This document shows positions 8,006 to 16,775 of a stretch of 64,000 bases of DNA, one piece after another. The DNA is from Nonomuraea thailandensis (lineage in GTDB: Bacteria; Actinomycetota; Actinomycetes; Streptosporangiales; Streptosporangiaceae): the NCBI RefSeq assembly GCF_024172165.1, contig NZ_JAMZEB010000002.1, positions 5,911,501 through 5,975,500 on the forward strand. The letters are read 5' to 3'. The notes below the pieces were generated by a model. It did no database searches, was not told the DNA's origin, and worked only from the letters and a program-made list of their open reading frames with translations. Made by a program: the position numbers and the translations under genes. The stretch's first letter is position 1, and every line of letters begins with the position of its first letter.

Positions 8006-8034
8006 TTGACGTCGATCGGGCCCGATCGTAATGT
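8006..8034 (+). promoter_or_regulatory. promoter of the ABC importer operon with palindromic spacer
   Basis: TTGACG (8006-8011) and TAATGT (8029-8034) are separated by exactly 17 bases. Bases 8013-8028 of the spacer are the perfect 16-bp palindrome CGATCGGGCCCGATCG. The ATG of the binding-protein gene lies 37 bases beyond the -10, with GGAG just upstream of it. Such placement suggests a repressor or MerR-like activator site. Confidence 0.65.
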
Positions 8035-8070
8035 CCGGTCAATCCCTAGAGACATCCCCCGGAGCGGCAA

Positions 8071-9903
8071 ATGAAGCGACTGGCAGCGGTAGTGACGTTG
8101 CTGGGCCTTGCCACCGCGACTGCGGCATGCAGCGGTGGTTCGACCAACACATCCGGCTCGGGCGGCGGTGGCGGCGGCGGGCTCTTCACCACGATCGACG
8201 TGACGAGGCCGGGCCTCGAAGCGACGGCGCCGGCCAACCCGTACAACCCCAAGGGCAACTCCTTCGTGGGTTACAACGCGATGCGGATCGGCTGGGTCAA
8301 GAACCACCTGACCGACCCCAACCAGGCTCTGCCCGGCATCGCGGCGAGCTGGGAGATCGCGCCCGACAACTCGTCGATCACGCTGAAGCTCCAGCCGAAC
8401 GCCAAGTGGTCCGACGGCAAGCCGGTCACGGCCGACGACGTCAAGATGTCCATCGGCATCGCCTACACGCAGGGCAGCACCGCCTTCTCGATCACGCCCG
8501 GCGCGGCGGGGGCGGCGGCCGAGGTCACGGTCGTCGACCCGCAGACCCTCAAGATCACCCAGGACATGGCCAACCCCAGCCCGAAGTTCGCCCGCGGCGT
8601 GCTCGACACCAACGTCCTGCCCGCCCACGTGTGGGGCAGCGTGCTGCCGGCCGACTTCTGGGACAAGCTCAAGGCCGCCAGGGGCGACGGCGCCGACGCC
8701 GAGAAGGCGCGCGAGGAGATCACCGCCCTCGGTGAGAAGGTCATCGCCTTCGCCCCGCCGAAGGACGTCAGCGCCGGCCCGTTCGTGCTGGAGCGGGTCA
8801 ACCCGTCCGAGGCGCTGCTGGTCAAGAACAAGAACTTCTACAACGCCGCGAACGTGGCCCCTGCTCAGGTGAAGTTCCTCAACTACACCGGCAACGAGCA
8901 GATCTGGAACTACCTCACGCAGGGCAAGCTCGACCAGGCCGGCTTCACCGCCACCCCGAGCGACGTGATGAACCGCATCAAGCAGGCCCCGGGCAACGAG
9001 GTCATCAAGGGCTACTCGCCGGTCGCCGTCGGCATGGCCTTCAACCAGAGCAAGAAGCCGTACGACAACGTGCACGTGCGCCGCGGCCTGGCCTACCTCA
9101 TCGACCGCGAGCAGGTCACCAAGGTCGCCTCGCCCGAGGGCGGCACGCCGGCCGCCACGACCAGCGGCATCCACCAGAAGGCCGCGCAGGCGTGGATCCC
9201 GGAGACGGTGCCGCAGCTCGAGCCGTACAAGGCGGACGTGGCCAAGGCCGAGGCCGAGTTCGAGCAGGCCGGCCTGACCAAGAAGGACGGCAAGTGGACG
9301 CTGGCCGACGGCTCGGCGTGGAAGGTCTCCATGCACGCGCCGTCCGGGTTCACCGACTGGCTGTCGGCCCAGGAGAACATCAAGAGCCAGCTCGTCAAGG
9401 CCGGCGTGGACGCCGAGGTCGTCACGACCGCCGACTACCCGCTCTACCTGGAGGAGCTGGCGGCCGGCAAGTACGACGTCGGCTTCTGGCTGATGGCGCT
9501 CGGCCCCGCGCCGTACGACATCTACCAGCGCCTCTACGGCGCCTCCAACGGCTGGTCCAACGTCGGCAACAAGGTCTCGCACTCCGCGCCCGGCAAGAAC
9601 AACAACTGGATGGGCGGCCCCGAGGAGATCGAGGTCGACGGCCAGAAGGTCAACCCCGGTGAGCTGACCGCCAAGCTGAACACGGTCGGCGCCGAGGAGG
9701 CCAAGCCGATCATGGCCCAGCTCGCCAAGGCCGCCAACCAGGACCTCCCGGTCATCCAGCTCTGGGACTACGTCAACACCCTGTTCGTCAACAACAACCG
9801 GTTCACCGGCTGGCCGCACGACGAGGAGATCCTGCGCGGCGGCGGCAGCGTGCTCATGTCGGGCGTGTGGATCCAGCAAGGTCTGATCAAGGCGAAGCAG
9901 TAG
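8071..9903 (+). CDS. ABC transporter substrate-binding lipoprotein (family 5, peptide/oligosaccharide)
   Basis: The 610-residue protein has a lipoprotein signal, MKRLAAVVTLLGLATATAAC, with the lipidated Cys at residue 20, then a Ser/Gly-rich tether with a run of seven glycines. The mature part has family-5 landmarks: SWEIAPDNSSITLKLQPNAKWSDGKPVTADDV near 90-120 and VRRGLAYLIDREQV near 345. This family binds peptides, nickel, oligosaccharides or muropeptides outside the membrane. It is the first gene of a run with two permeases and two ATPases (gaps of a few bases or overlaps). Proximity to NamZ/MurQ suggests cell-wall fragments as cargo; this is inference. Confidence 0.92.
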   Translation: MKRLAAVVTLLGLATATAACSGGSTNTSGSGGGGGGGLFTTIDVTRPGLEATAPANPYNPKGNSFVGYNAMRIGWVKNHLTDPNQALPGIAASWEIAPDNSSITLKLQPNAKWSDGKPVTADDVKMSIGIAYTQGSTAFSITPGAAGAAAEVTVVDPQTLKITQDMANPSPKFARGVLDTNVLPAHVWGSVLPADFWDKLKAARGDGADAEKAREEITALGEKVIAFAPPKDVSAGPFVLERVNPSEALLVKNKNFYNAANVAPAQVKFLNYTGNEQIWNYLTQGKLDQAGFTATPSDVMNRIKQAPGNEVIKGYSPVAVGMAFNQSKKPYDNVHVRRGLAYLIDREQVTKVASPEGGTPAATTSGIHQKAAQAWIPETVPQLEPYKADVAKAEAEFEQAGLTKKDGKWTLADGSAWKVSMHAPSGFTDWLSAQENIKSQLVKAGVDAEVVTTADYPLYLEELAAGKYDVGFWLMALGPAPYDIYQRLYGASNGWSNVGNKVSHSAPGKNNNWMGGPEEIEVDGQKVNPGELTAKLNTVGAEEAKPIMAQLAKAANQDLPVIQLWDYVNTLFVNNNRFTGWPHDEEILRGGGSVLMSGVWIQQGLIKAKQ

Positions 9904-9906
9904 CCT

Positions 9907-10914
9907 ATGACGCTCATCGCACGGCGACTCGCGGGCCACCTGGCCCGCGGTGTCGTCATGATCCTCGTAGTTGCGACGATCACCTTCTTCATCGTCAACA
10001 ACATCCCGGGCGACCCCATGGCCGCCCGGTACGAGAAGCTCATCGAAGGAGGCATGTCGCCCGAGGCGGCGGCGCAGGCCGTGAAGGTGCTCTACGGGTT
10101 CCAGCCCGACGGCACGCTGTGGCAGCAGTACACCGAGTACCTGTCCGGCCTGGTGCGCCTCGACCTCGGCGAATCCGTCACCAGGGCGGGCACCCCCGTG
10201 GTGGACGTGCTGGGCGAGGCCGCCAAGTGGACCGTTCTACCGGTGCTGGCGGGCACGCTGCTCAGCTTCCTCGTCGGCGTCATCCTGGGCGTGTTCGCGG
10301 CCATCAAGCGCACCGGCAAGCTGGGTGACGCGCTGGCCGTCACCGGCTCGCTGCTGCACGGCATCCCGCAGTACGTGCTGGCGATGCTGCTGGTGGTGAT
10401 CTTCGCGACGCTGATCCCGATCCTGCCCGATGCCGGGTCGGTGGACATTCTCTACGAGCCGGGCTTCAACGCCGGCTACATCGGCTCGCTGGTCGAGCAC
10501 GCCGTCCTGCCGGTCGTCACCTACGCGCTCTCGGCGTACGGCGGCTGGATCCTGGCCATGAAGTCCAGCGTGGTGACCGTGCTCGGCGACGACTTCATCC
10601 TCGCGGCCGAGCTGCGCGGCGTGAAGCGCTCGATCATCTTCCGCTACATCGCGCGCAACGCGATCCTGCCCCTGTTCACCCTGCTGGCCCTGTCGCTGGG
10701 CCTGCTGCTGGGCGGGGCGGTGTTCATCGAGAAGATCTTCAACTATCCCGGGCTCGGCTGGCTGCTCATCACCAGCGTCCAGGACCGCGACTTCGCGGTG
10801 ATGAGCGGGGCCTTCCTGCTGATCACGGTCGCGACCATCCTGGCCAACATCGTGGCCGACCTGTTCTACACCGTGATCGACCCACGGGTCCGCAGCGGAG
10901 AGGAGGCGTCGTGA
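9907..10914 (+). CDS. ABC transporter permease, DppB/OppB type
   Basis: The 335-residue membrane protein begins MTLIARRLAGHLARGVVMIL with a first transmembrane helix, and VINNIPGDPMAARYE-like periplasmic sequence typical of DppB. About six helices are visible. The EAA-loop region AAELRGVKRSIIFRYIARNAILPL near residues 235-260 contacts the ATPase. It forms the channel with the next permease. It starts 3 bases after the binding-protein stop, and its own end overlaps the next start by 4 bases, so the genes are co-transcribed. Confidence 0.92.
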   Translation: MTLIARRLAGHLARGVVMILVVATITFFIVNNIPGDPMAARYEKLIEGGMSPEAAAQAVKVLYGFQPDGTLWQQYTEYLSGLVRLDLGESVTRAGTPVVDVLGEAAKWTVLPVLAGTLLSFLVGVILGVFAAIKRTGKLGDALAVTGSLLHGIPQYVLAMLLVVIFATLIPILPDAGSVDILYEPGFNAGYIGSLVEHAVLPVVTYALSAYGGWILAMKSSVVTVLGDDFILAAELRGVKRSIIFRYIARNAILPLFTLLALSLGLLLGGAVFIEKIFNYPGLGWLLITSVQDRDFAVMSGAFLLITVATILANIVADLFYTVIDPRVRSGEEAS

Positions 10915-11819
10915 GCGCGACGCTCATCCCCGAGACCGGCTCGTCCACCGCCTCGGCCATGCGGCGCAACTTCTGGCGCGGGGTGTGGCGGGTCATGCGG
11001 CGCAAGCCCAGCCGGATGGCCGGGGTGGTCATCCTCCTCGGCTTCGTCCTCATGGCCGTGTTCGGGCCGATGATCCTGCCCGAGCACCTGCCCACCGATC
11101 CCAACGCCCTCACCCGGCCGCCGAGCTGGGAGCACTGGTTCGGCACCGACCCGCAGGGTCGCGACGTGACCGCGCTGGTGATCAAGGGCTCGCGGTACGT
11201 GCTGCTGACCGCCGCGGTCACCGCGCTCATCACGGTCGTGGTCGGCACCGCGATCGGCCTGTACTCCGGCTTCAAGCGGGGCCGCTGGGACACCGTGCTC
11301 ATGCGGCTGACCGACATGAAGCTCACCATCCCCGGCCTGCCGCTGCTGCTGGTGCTGGCGACGGTGTGGCAGTTCGGCAGCCCGATCCAGATGGGCCTGG
11401 TGCTGGGGCTGCTCGGCTGGGGCGGCGTGGCGCGGGCGGTGCGCGCGCAGACGCTGTCGCTGCGCGAGCGGGGCTTCATCGAGGCGGCGCGCGGGCTGGG
11501 GCTGTCCACGACGCACATCATCGGCAAGGAGCTGCTGCCGAGCATGGCGCCGTACATCGCGATGAACATGCTCATCTCGGTCACCGGAGCCGTCTACTCG
11601 CAGGTGGGGTTGTTCTTCCTCGGCGTGCTGCCGTACGAGTCGGACAACTGGGGCGTCATGCTCAACCTGGCCGTCTTCCAGGCCGGCGCCATGATCACGC
11701 CGACCGCGCTCGGCTACCTGCTGGCCCCGCTGCTGGCGATCCTGCTGCTGACGCTCGGCATCGTGCTCGTGGTGGACGCCATGGACGAGATCTTCAACCC
11801 CCGGCTGCGCGAGGAGTAG
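10911..11819 (+). CDS. ABC transporter permease, DppC/OppC type
   Basis: The 302-residue protein has the N-terminal OppC-type helix (MAGVVILLGFVLMAVFGPMI region), HWFGTDPQGRDVTALVIKGSRY, typical of the DppC branch, and the ATPase-contact loop IEAARGLGLSTTHIIGKELLPS near residue 190. Roughly six membrane helices are present. GTG at 10911 overlaps the upstream TGA by 4 bases. With the upstream permease it forms the heterodimeric pore. Confidence 0.92.
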   Translation: MSATLIPETGSSTASAMRRNFWRGVWRVMRRKPSRMAGVVILLGFVLMAVFGPMILPEHLPTDPNALTRPPSWEHWFGTDPQGRDVTALVIKGSRYVLLTAAVTALITVVVGTAIGLYSGFKRGRWDTVLMRLTDMKLTIPGLPLLLVLATVWQFGSPIQMGLVLGLLGWGGVARAVRAQTLSLRERGFIEAARGLGLSTTHIIGKELLPSMAPYIAMNMLISVTGAVYSQVGLFFLGVLPYESDNWGVMLNLAVFQAGAMITPTALGYLLAPLLAILLLTLGIVLVVDAMDEIFNPRLREE

Positions 11820-11823
11820 GCCC

Positions 11824-12810
11824 GTGGTCAAGCAAGCGCCGGGAGTGCGCATCGGCGGCCTGACGGTCGTCTACAAGACCCCCGCGGGCGAGCTGCCCGC
11901 CGTCCGGGACGTCAGCCTGACGCTGGAGCCCGGGTCGATCACCGGCATCGTCGGCGAGTCCGGCTCCGGCAAGTCCACGCTGGCGCTGTCGCTGCTCAAC
12001 GCCGTCCAGCCGCCCGGCAGGATCGCGGCGGGCAGCGTCGAGATCGACGGGCTCGGCGACGTGGTGGGGCTGCAGGGCGAGCAGCTCCGCAAGGCCCGCG
12101 GCAAGCACATCGGGTACGTCTTCCAGGCCGCCCAGAACAGCCTCAACCCGCTCAAGACGGTCGGCAAGCAACTGCTCGACCTGGGCCGCTCGCACGGCGT
12201 GGACGACCTGCGCGGCCTGGTGCGCGAGGCCAGGGAGCTGCTGGGCAGGATGGGCCTGGACGGCGCCCGGGTGCTGGACTCGCACCAGCACGAGCTGTCC
12301 GGCGGCATGCGCCAGCGCGTGGGCATCATGCTGGCCCTGGTGCTCAACGCCCACCTGGTCGTGCTGGACGAGCCCACCACGGCGCTCGACATGATCACCC
12401 AGGCGAACATCCTGAAGATCGTCCGGGAGGTGCACGCCGAGCGCGGCCTGACCACGCTGGTCATCACGCACGACATCGGCGTGGTGGCCGAGGTGGCCGA
12501 CCGGCTGGCCGTCATGTACGGCGGCCGCCTGGTCGAGCAGGGCCCCACCAGGCAGGTGCTGGGCGCGCCCCGCCACCCCTACACCCAGGGCCTGATCAGG
12601 GCCATCCCCCGGCTCGTCGGCGACATCGACGAGGCGCGGGCGCTGCCGGGCCGGCCCCCGACGCTGGCGACCGTGCCGAAGCAGGGCTGCGTGTTCAGGG
12701 AGCGCTGCCCGCTGCGCATGGACGTGTGCGACACCGTGGACCCGGAGGCGGTGGCCGACGGTCCCAGGACCGTTGCCTGTCACGCCGTATCCGTCAAGGA
12801 GCATGCATGA
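11824..12810 (+). CDS. ABC transporter ATP-binding protein, DppD/OppD type
   Basis: The 328-residue ATPase has Walker A GESGSGKST at 44-52, Q-loop FQAAQNSLNP, signature ELSGGMRQRVGIM near 157, Walker B LVVLDEPTTALD and switch histidine ITHDIG. The C-terminal oligopeptide-transporter extension contains the cysteine cluster C-(x5)-C-(x6)-C near 291-305 typical of OppD/DppD. GTG at 11824 follows the permease stop by 4 bases. It powers import in the cytoplasm together with the next ATPase, with which it overlaps by 4 bases (ATGA). Confidence 0.93.
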   Translation: MVKQAPGVRIGGLTVVYKTPAGELPAVRDVSLTLEPGSITGIVGESGSGKSTLALSLLNAVQPPGRIAAGSVEIDGLGDVVGLQGEQLRKARGKHIGYVFQAAQNSLNPLKTVGKQLLDLGRSHGVDDLRGLVREARELLGRMGLDGARVLDSHQHELSGGMRQRVGIMLALVLNAHLVVLDEPTTALDMITQANILKIVREVHAERGLTTLVITHDIGVVAEVADRLAVMYGGRLVEQGPTRQVLGAPRHPYTQGLIRAIPRLVGDIDEARALPGRPPTLATVPKQGCVFRERCPLRMDVCDTVDPEAVADGPRTVACHAVSVKEHA

Positions 12811-13817
12811 TCACCGGTACCGGGGTCGTCAAGACCTTCAAGCAGCGCGGCAAGCTGCTCGGGGCCCGCGAGGTGCGGGCGCTGCGGGGCGTGGACTTCG
12901 CGATCCCCAAGGGCGGCGCGGCCTCGTTCATCGGCGAGTCCGGGTGCGGCAAGACGACGCTGGGGCGGATCATCGCGGGGCTGGAGTCGTACGACGAGGG
13001 GGAGGTCGCCATCGACGGCGTCTCCATGTCGGGGCTGAAGCCCAAGCAGCGCCAGCCGCACTTCCGCAAGATCCAGATGATCCACCAGGACCCGTACTCG
13101 GCCCTGAACCCGACCAGGACCATCCACCAGACGCTGCACGCGCCGCTGGCCCTGCGGGCCGGGCAGACCGGGCGCTCGCGGCAGTGGATCGACGAGCGGG
13201 CGGCCGAGGTGCTGTCGCTGGTCGGCCTGGACCCGGGCACGGTGCTGTCGCGCTACCCGCACCAGCTCTCGGGCGGCATGCGGCAGCGCGTGGTCATCGC
13301 CCGCGCGCTGACCGTGGACCCGGAGATGCTGGTCGCCGACGAGGCCGTGTCCATGATCGACGTCTCGCTCCGGCTGGGCATCCTGGCGCTGCTGAAGGAC
13401 CTGCGCGAGCGGCTGGGCGTGAGCGTGCTGTTCATCACGCACGACGTGGCCACGGCACGCTACATCGGCGGCGACGGCGAGCTGTACGTCATCTACCGCG
13501 GCCAGGTCGTCGAGCGCGGCCCGGTGGACACGATCATCGCCGACCCCGTGCATCCGTACACGCAGTCGCTGCTGTCGGCCATCCCGGTCCTGCACGGGCT
13601 GGAGCAGCCGGGCGAGCAGCCCGTGGTGCCGCTGGAGTCCCTGGACGAGAGCCAGTCGGACGAGGGCTGCCTGTTCGCCCGCCGCTGCCCGTTCCAGGGT
13701 GAGCGGTGCGCGGGCGAGCGGCCGCTGCTGCAGGTCACCGAGGGTGTGCCGCAGGAGCACGCGTGCTTCTACCCCGAGCGGCGCAGCGTGATCGCCCGCC
13801 CGATGAGCGAGGTGTGA
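12807..13817 (+). CDS. ABC transporter ATP-binding protein, DppF/OppF type
   Basis: The 336-residue ATPase has Walker A GESGCGKTT at 43-51, signature QLSGGMRQRVVIARAL, and a Walker B/D-loop that reads LVADEAVSMIDVS. Thus the usual DEP proline and SALD are replaced by DEA and SMID. A C-terminal cysteine cluster (CLFARRCPFQGERC) matches OppF extensions. The ATG at 12807 is in an ATGA overlap with the upstream stop, with AAGGAG 6 bases before it; the frame open to 12726 is read-through only. The following GNAT gene begins at the last base of this gene. Confidence 0.93.
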   Translation: MITGTGVVKTFKQRGKLLGAREVRALRGVDFAIPKGGAASFIGESGCGKTTLGRIIAGLESYDEGEVAIDGVSMSGLKPKQRQPHFRKIQMIHQDPYSALNPTRTIHQTLHAPLALRAGQTGRSRQWIDERAAEVLSLVGLDPGTVLSRYPHQLSGGMRQRVVIARALTVDPEMLVADEAVSMIDVSLRLGILALLKDLRERLGVSVLFITHDVATARYIGGDGELYVIYRGQVVERGPVDTIIADPVHPYTQSLLSAIPVLHGLEQPGEQPVVPLESLDESQSDEGCLFARRCPFQGERCAGERPLLQVTEGVPQEHACFYPERRSVIARPMSEV

Positions 13818-14668
13818 TGTCCTCTGTCAAGGCGGCGGACCTGGCCGCGGCGGCCGGGATCGCCGAGGCCGCGCTGACGCTCGACGCCGGCGAGGGGGCC
13901 GCCCTGGTCGGGCACCTGTCGCGGCCCCCCGCGGGGCGCCGGTGGACGGCGCTGGCCGTGGACGGCGGCGTGGTCATGGCCTCGATGTCGGACAAGGACC
14001 CGGGCGTCGGGCACCTCGACCTGCTCGCCGTGCGTCCGGAGGCCAGGGGCGAGGGGCGCGGCAGGACGCTGGTGCGCGCTGCCGAGGAGTGGCTGCGCGA
14101 GCAGGGGGCGCGCCAGGCCCGCTTCGCCGGGAACCCGCCGTGTTACGCCTGGCCGGGCATCGACGTGCGCTACACCGCCGCCGCCTGCCTGGCCGAGAGC
14201 CTCGGCTACGAGCGCTACCACGTGGCCTGGAACATGACGGCCGACCTGGGTGCGGACCTGTCCGTCGAGGACGACCTGACGCGGCTGGAGAAGGCGGGCG
14301 TCACCGTGCACGCCGCCGGCGCGGACCGCGAGCGGGTGGCCGCCTTCGTCCAGGAGCACTGGAACGAGCGGTGGGCCTGGGAGGCGGTCACCGGGGCGGG
14401 GCTGCACTACGCCGAGCGCGACGGCGAGATCCTGGGCTTCGCCGCCTGGGGCGCGCGGCCCGCCTGGTTCGGCCCCATGGGCACCGCTCCGGGCGCGCGC
14501 GGCCTCGGGCTGGGCCGGGTGCTGCTCCGCAGGTGCCTGGCGGAGCAGCGGGCCGCGGGCCAGGACAGCGCCCAGATCGGGTGGGTGGGGCCGTTGCGGT
14601 TCTACTCGCGCGCTGTTGGCGCGCGGGCGGAGCGCGTCTTCTGGCTCTACCGGCGCGACCTGGCGTGA
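13817..14668 (+). CDS. tandem-domain GNAT acetyltransferase
   Basis: The 283-residue protein holds two GNAT-like halves. The first has HLDLLAVRPEARGEGRGRTL near 60-85, with the R/Q-x-x-G-x-G/A acetyl-CoA loop (RGEGRG). The second has FGPMGTAPGARGLGLGRVLL near 220, again with the loop RGLGLG, then a YSRAVGA helix. The ATG at 13817 shares its A with the upstream TGA, so it is translated with the importer. Acetylation of an imported amino sugar or peptide would suit the locus, but no substrate evidence exists. It ends 5 bases from the convergent NamZ-like gene, with no room for a terminator. Confidence 0.85.
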   Translation: MSSVKAADLAAAAGIAEAALTLDAGEGAALVGHLSRPPAGRRWTALAVDGGVVMASMSDKDPGVGHLDLLAVRPEARGEGRGRTLVRAAEEWLREQGARQARFAGNPPCYAWPGIDVRYTAAACLAESLGYERYHVAWNMTADLGADLSVEDDLTRLEKAGVTVHAAGADRERVAAFVQEHWNERWAWEAVTGAGLHYAERDGEILGFAAWGARPAWFGPMGTAPGARGLGLGRVLLRRCLAEQRAAGQDSAQIGWVGPLRFYSRAVGARAERVFWLYRRDLA

Positions 14669-14673
14669 TGGCC

Positions 14674-15786
14674 TCAGCGGTAGAGCAACGATCCTTCGGG
14701 ACGGCGCGGCGGCGGGCACAGCTCGCGCGGGTCGGCGCCGGCCTCCAGGCACCCGGTCAGGGCGCCGGACCCCCACAGGTGGTCCAGGAACAGCTCGGGC
14801 CCCTGCCAGCGCAGGTCCCCCGGGTAGAGGGTGCGGGCCACGTGCAGGATGGACAGGCCCGTCAGCACCGGCCTGAAGGCGTCACGGTCGTGCACGTGGA
14901 GCTGCACCCCCCGGACGGGGACGCCGGCGTGCTTGTGGAACGTCGGCGTGAACCACGCCTCCCTGAACCGCACACCCGGCAGCCCGAGAGCGGCCAGGGC
15001 GGGGGCGAGCCGCGCGTCGGCGTACGGAGCCCCGATCAGCTCGAAGGGCCGGGTCGTGCCGCGCCCTTCGGAGAAGTTCGTGCCCTCGACGAGACCGGTG
15101 CCCGGATAGACCAGCGCGGTGTCCGGGGTCGGCATGTTGACCGAGGGCATCACCCAGGGCAGCCCCGTCTCGCCGTACGTCATGTCGCGCCGCCAGCCCT
15201 CCATCGTGACGACCGTCAGGTCCACGCCGAGGCCGAACAGCCCGGCCAGCTCGCCCACGGTCCTGCCGTGCCGCAGGGGCAGCGGGAAGCGGCCCACGAA
15301 GCTGGCGAACGCCGGGTCGAGCGGCGGCCCCTCCTCGACGGTCCCGCCGAGGGGGTTCGGCCGGTCCAGGACCACGAAGCGCAGGCCGAGCCGGGCGGCC
15401 GACTCCATCAGGTCGTACATGGTCCAGACGTAGGTGTAGAAGCGGGCGCCCACGTCGGCGATGTCGAAGACCAGCGTGTCCACGCCGGCGGCCGCCACCA
15501 CGCGGTCCAGCGCCTCCCCGGACAGCTGGTACGTGTCGTACACCGGCAGCCCGGTCCGCTCGTCCACGGTGTCGCCCTCGGCCCCCGCCGCCTGGGCGGT
15601 GCCGCGCATGCCGTGCTCGGGGCCGAACAGCGCGGTCAGCTTCACCCCCGCGGCCAGCAGGGCGTCGGCCGTGGGGGTCAGGTCGGGCAGGACTCCGGTG
15701 GGGTTGGTGATCAGGCCGAGGCGGGCGCCTCCCGCGAGGGCGGGGTCCGTGGCCAGCCGTTCTGCTCCGGTTCGTACGTGTGGCAT
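14674..15786 (-). CDS. namZ: exo-beta-N-acetylmuramidase NamZ-like (DUF1343)
   Basis: The 370-residue protein shows the DUF1343 signatures GLITNPTG near 34, TALFGPEHGMRG near 61 (with the conserved Glu implicated in catalysis in NamZ) and LVFDIADVGARFYTY near 112. It also has VLDRPNPLGG and GTNFSEGRGTTRPFE. Bacillus NamZ removes non-reducing-end MurNAc from peptidoglycan sugars. Unlike the secreted Bacillus enzyme, no signal peptide is seen, so a cytoplasmic role on imported fragments is inferred. The ATG at 15786 is preferred; an ATG three codons earlier (15795) is possible, and the frame open to 15873 would run into murQ. It is divergent from murQ. Confidence 0.85.
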   Translation of the reverse strand: MPHVRTGAERLATDPALAGGARLGLITNPTGVLPDLTPTADALLAAGVKLTALFGPEHGMRGTAQAAGAEGDTVDERTGLPVYDTYQLSGEALDRVVAAAGVDTLVFDIADVGARFYTYVWTMYDLMESAARLGLRFVVLDRPNPLGGTVEEGPPLDPAFASFVGRFPLPLRHGRTVGELAGLFGLGVDLTVVTMEGWRRDMTYGETGLPWVMPSVNMPTPDTALVYPGTGLVEGTNFSEGRGTTRPFELIGAPYADARLAPALAALGLPGVRFREAWFTPTFHKHAGVPVRGVQLHVHDRDAFRPVLTGLSILHVARTLYPGDLRWQGPELFLDHLWGSGALTGCLEAGADPRELCPPPRRPEGSLLYR

Positions 15787-15799
15787 GGAACCCATTGTC

Positions 15800-15814
15800 T
15801 GAAAGATATTTACA
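15800..15814. promoter_or_regulatory. candidate RpiR/MurR-type operator between namZ and murQ
   Basis: TGAAAGATATTTACA is an imperfect 15-bp palindrome (TGxAAxATAxTTxCA) in an AT-rich patch lying in the 58-bp divergent gap. It resembles sites bound by RpiR-family SIS-domain regulators such as HexR (TGTAAT-like arms). MurR, the usual regulator of murQ, is of this family. No such regulator gene is in the window. Confidence 0.4.
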
Positions 15815-15844
15815 AGAGAGAAGTAGAGGGTGGAAATTAGCGAC

Positions 15845-16744
15845 ATGATTGAGCCGCTGCCCGAGCTGTCCACCGAGCAGAGCGATCCCCGCTACAGCCA
15901 GATCGACCGGCTGCCGACCGAGCGGATCGCCCGCCTGATGAACCAGGCCGACGCCGCCGTGCCCGCCGCCGTCGCGGTGGTCATCCCGGCGATCTCGGCG
16001 GCCATCGACGCGATCGCCGACAGGATGGCCGCGGGCGGGCGGCTCATCTACGTCGGCGCCGGCACGTCGGGGCGCCTGGCCGTGCTCGACGCCAGCGAGT
16101 GCCCGCCCACGTTCGGCACCGATCCGTCGCTGGTGCAGGGCGTGATCGCGGGCGGGCCGGACGCGCTGACCCGGTCCGTCGAGGGGGCGGAGGACGACAC
16201 CGAGGGGGGCGCCACAGCGCTGAAGGACCTGGAGGTGGGACCGCTCGACTCGGTGGTGGGCGTGTCCGCCAGCGGGCGGGCCCCTTTCGTGCTGGGCGCG
16301 CTGGCGGAGGCCGCCCTTCGCGGCGCGCTGACCGTCGGCCTGTCGTGCAATGACGACGCGCCGCTGTCGGCCGCCGCGGAGCACGCGATCGAGGTGGTCG
16401 TGGGGCCCGAGGTGGTGACCGGCTCGACCCGGCTGAAGGCCGGCACGGCGCAGAAGCTCGTGCTGAACATGATCTCCACGATCTCGATGGTCAAGCTGGG
16501 CCGCACGTACGGGAACACGATGATCGAGATGTCGGCCATGAACAGCAAGCTCGCCGGGCGGGCCATGCGCATCGTCGCCGACATCACCGGCGCCGACCGC
16601 GAGACCGCGGGGGCGGCGCTGGACGCGGCGGGCGGCCAGGCGAAGGTCGCGGTGCTGATGATCCGGCACGGCCTCGACGCCGACGGCGCCCGCGCGCTGC
16701 TGGAGTCGCACGGGGAGCGCCTGAGCGACGCGCTGAGCGGCTGA
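15845..16744 (+). CDS. murQ: N-acetylmuramic acid 6-phosphate etherase
   Basis: The 299-residue protein has the SIS-fold etherase signatures LIYVGAGTSGRLAVLDASECPPTFG at 68-91 (catalytic Glu in DASEC), SVEGAEDD near 111, VGVSASGRAPFVLGAL and GSTRLKAGTAQKLVLNM near 199. MurQ cleaves the lactyl ether of MurNAc-6-phosphate to GlcNAc-6-phosphate and lactate in the cytoplasm. The ATG at 15845 is chosen because homologs begin close to it; a GTG at 15830 is in frame. It is adjacent to NamZ and the serine hydrolase, an arrangement like the Bacillus MurNAc-rescue cluster. The kinase or PTS that makes its substrate is not nearby. Confidence 0.93.
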   Translation: MIEPLPELSTEQSDPRYSQIDRLPTERIARLMNQADAAVPAAVAVVIPAISAAIDAIADRMAAGGRLIYVGAGTSGRLAVLDASECPPTFGTDPSLVQGVIAGGPDALTRSVEGAEDDTEGGATALKDLEVGPLDSVVGVSASGRAPFVLGALAEAALRGALTVGLSCNDDAPLSAAAEHAIEVVVGPEVVTGSTRLKAGTAQKLVLNMISTISMVKLGRTYGNTMIEMSAMNSKLAGRAMRIVADITGADRETAGAALDAAGGQAKVAVLMIRHGLDADGARALLESHGERLSDALSG

Positions 16745-16775
16745 GCGGGCGATCACCTACGGGAAGAGGGGGAAG

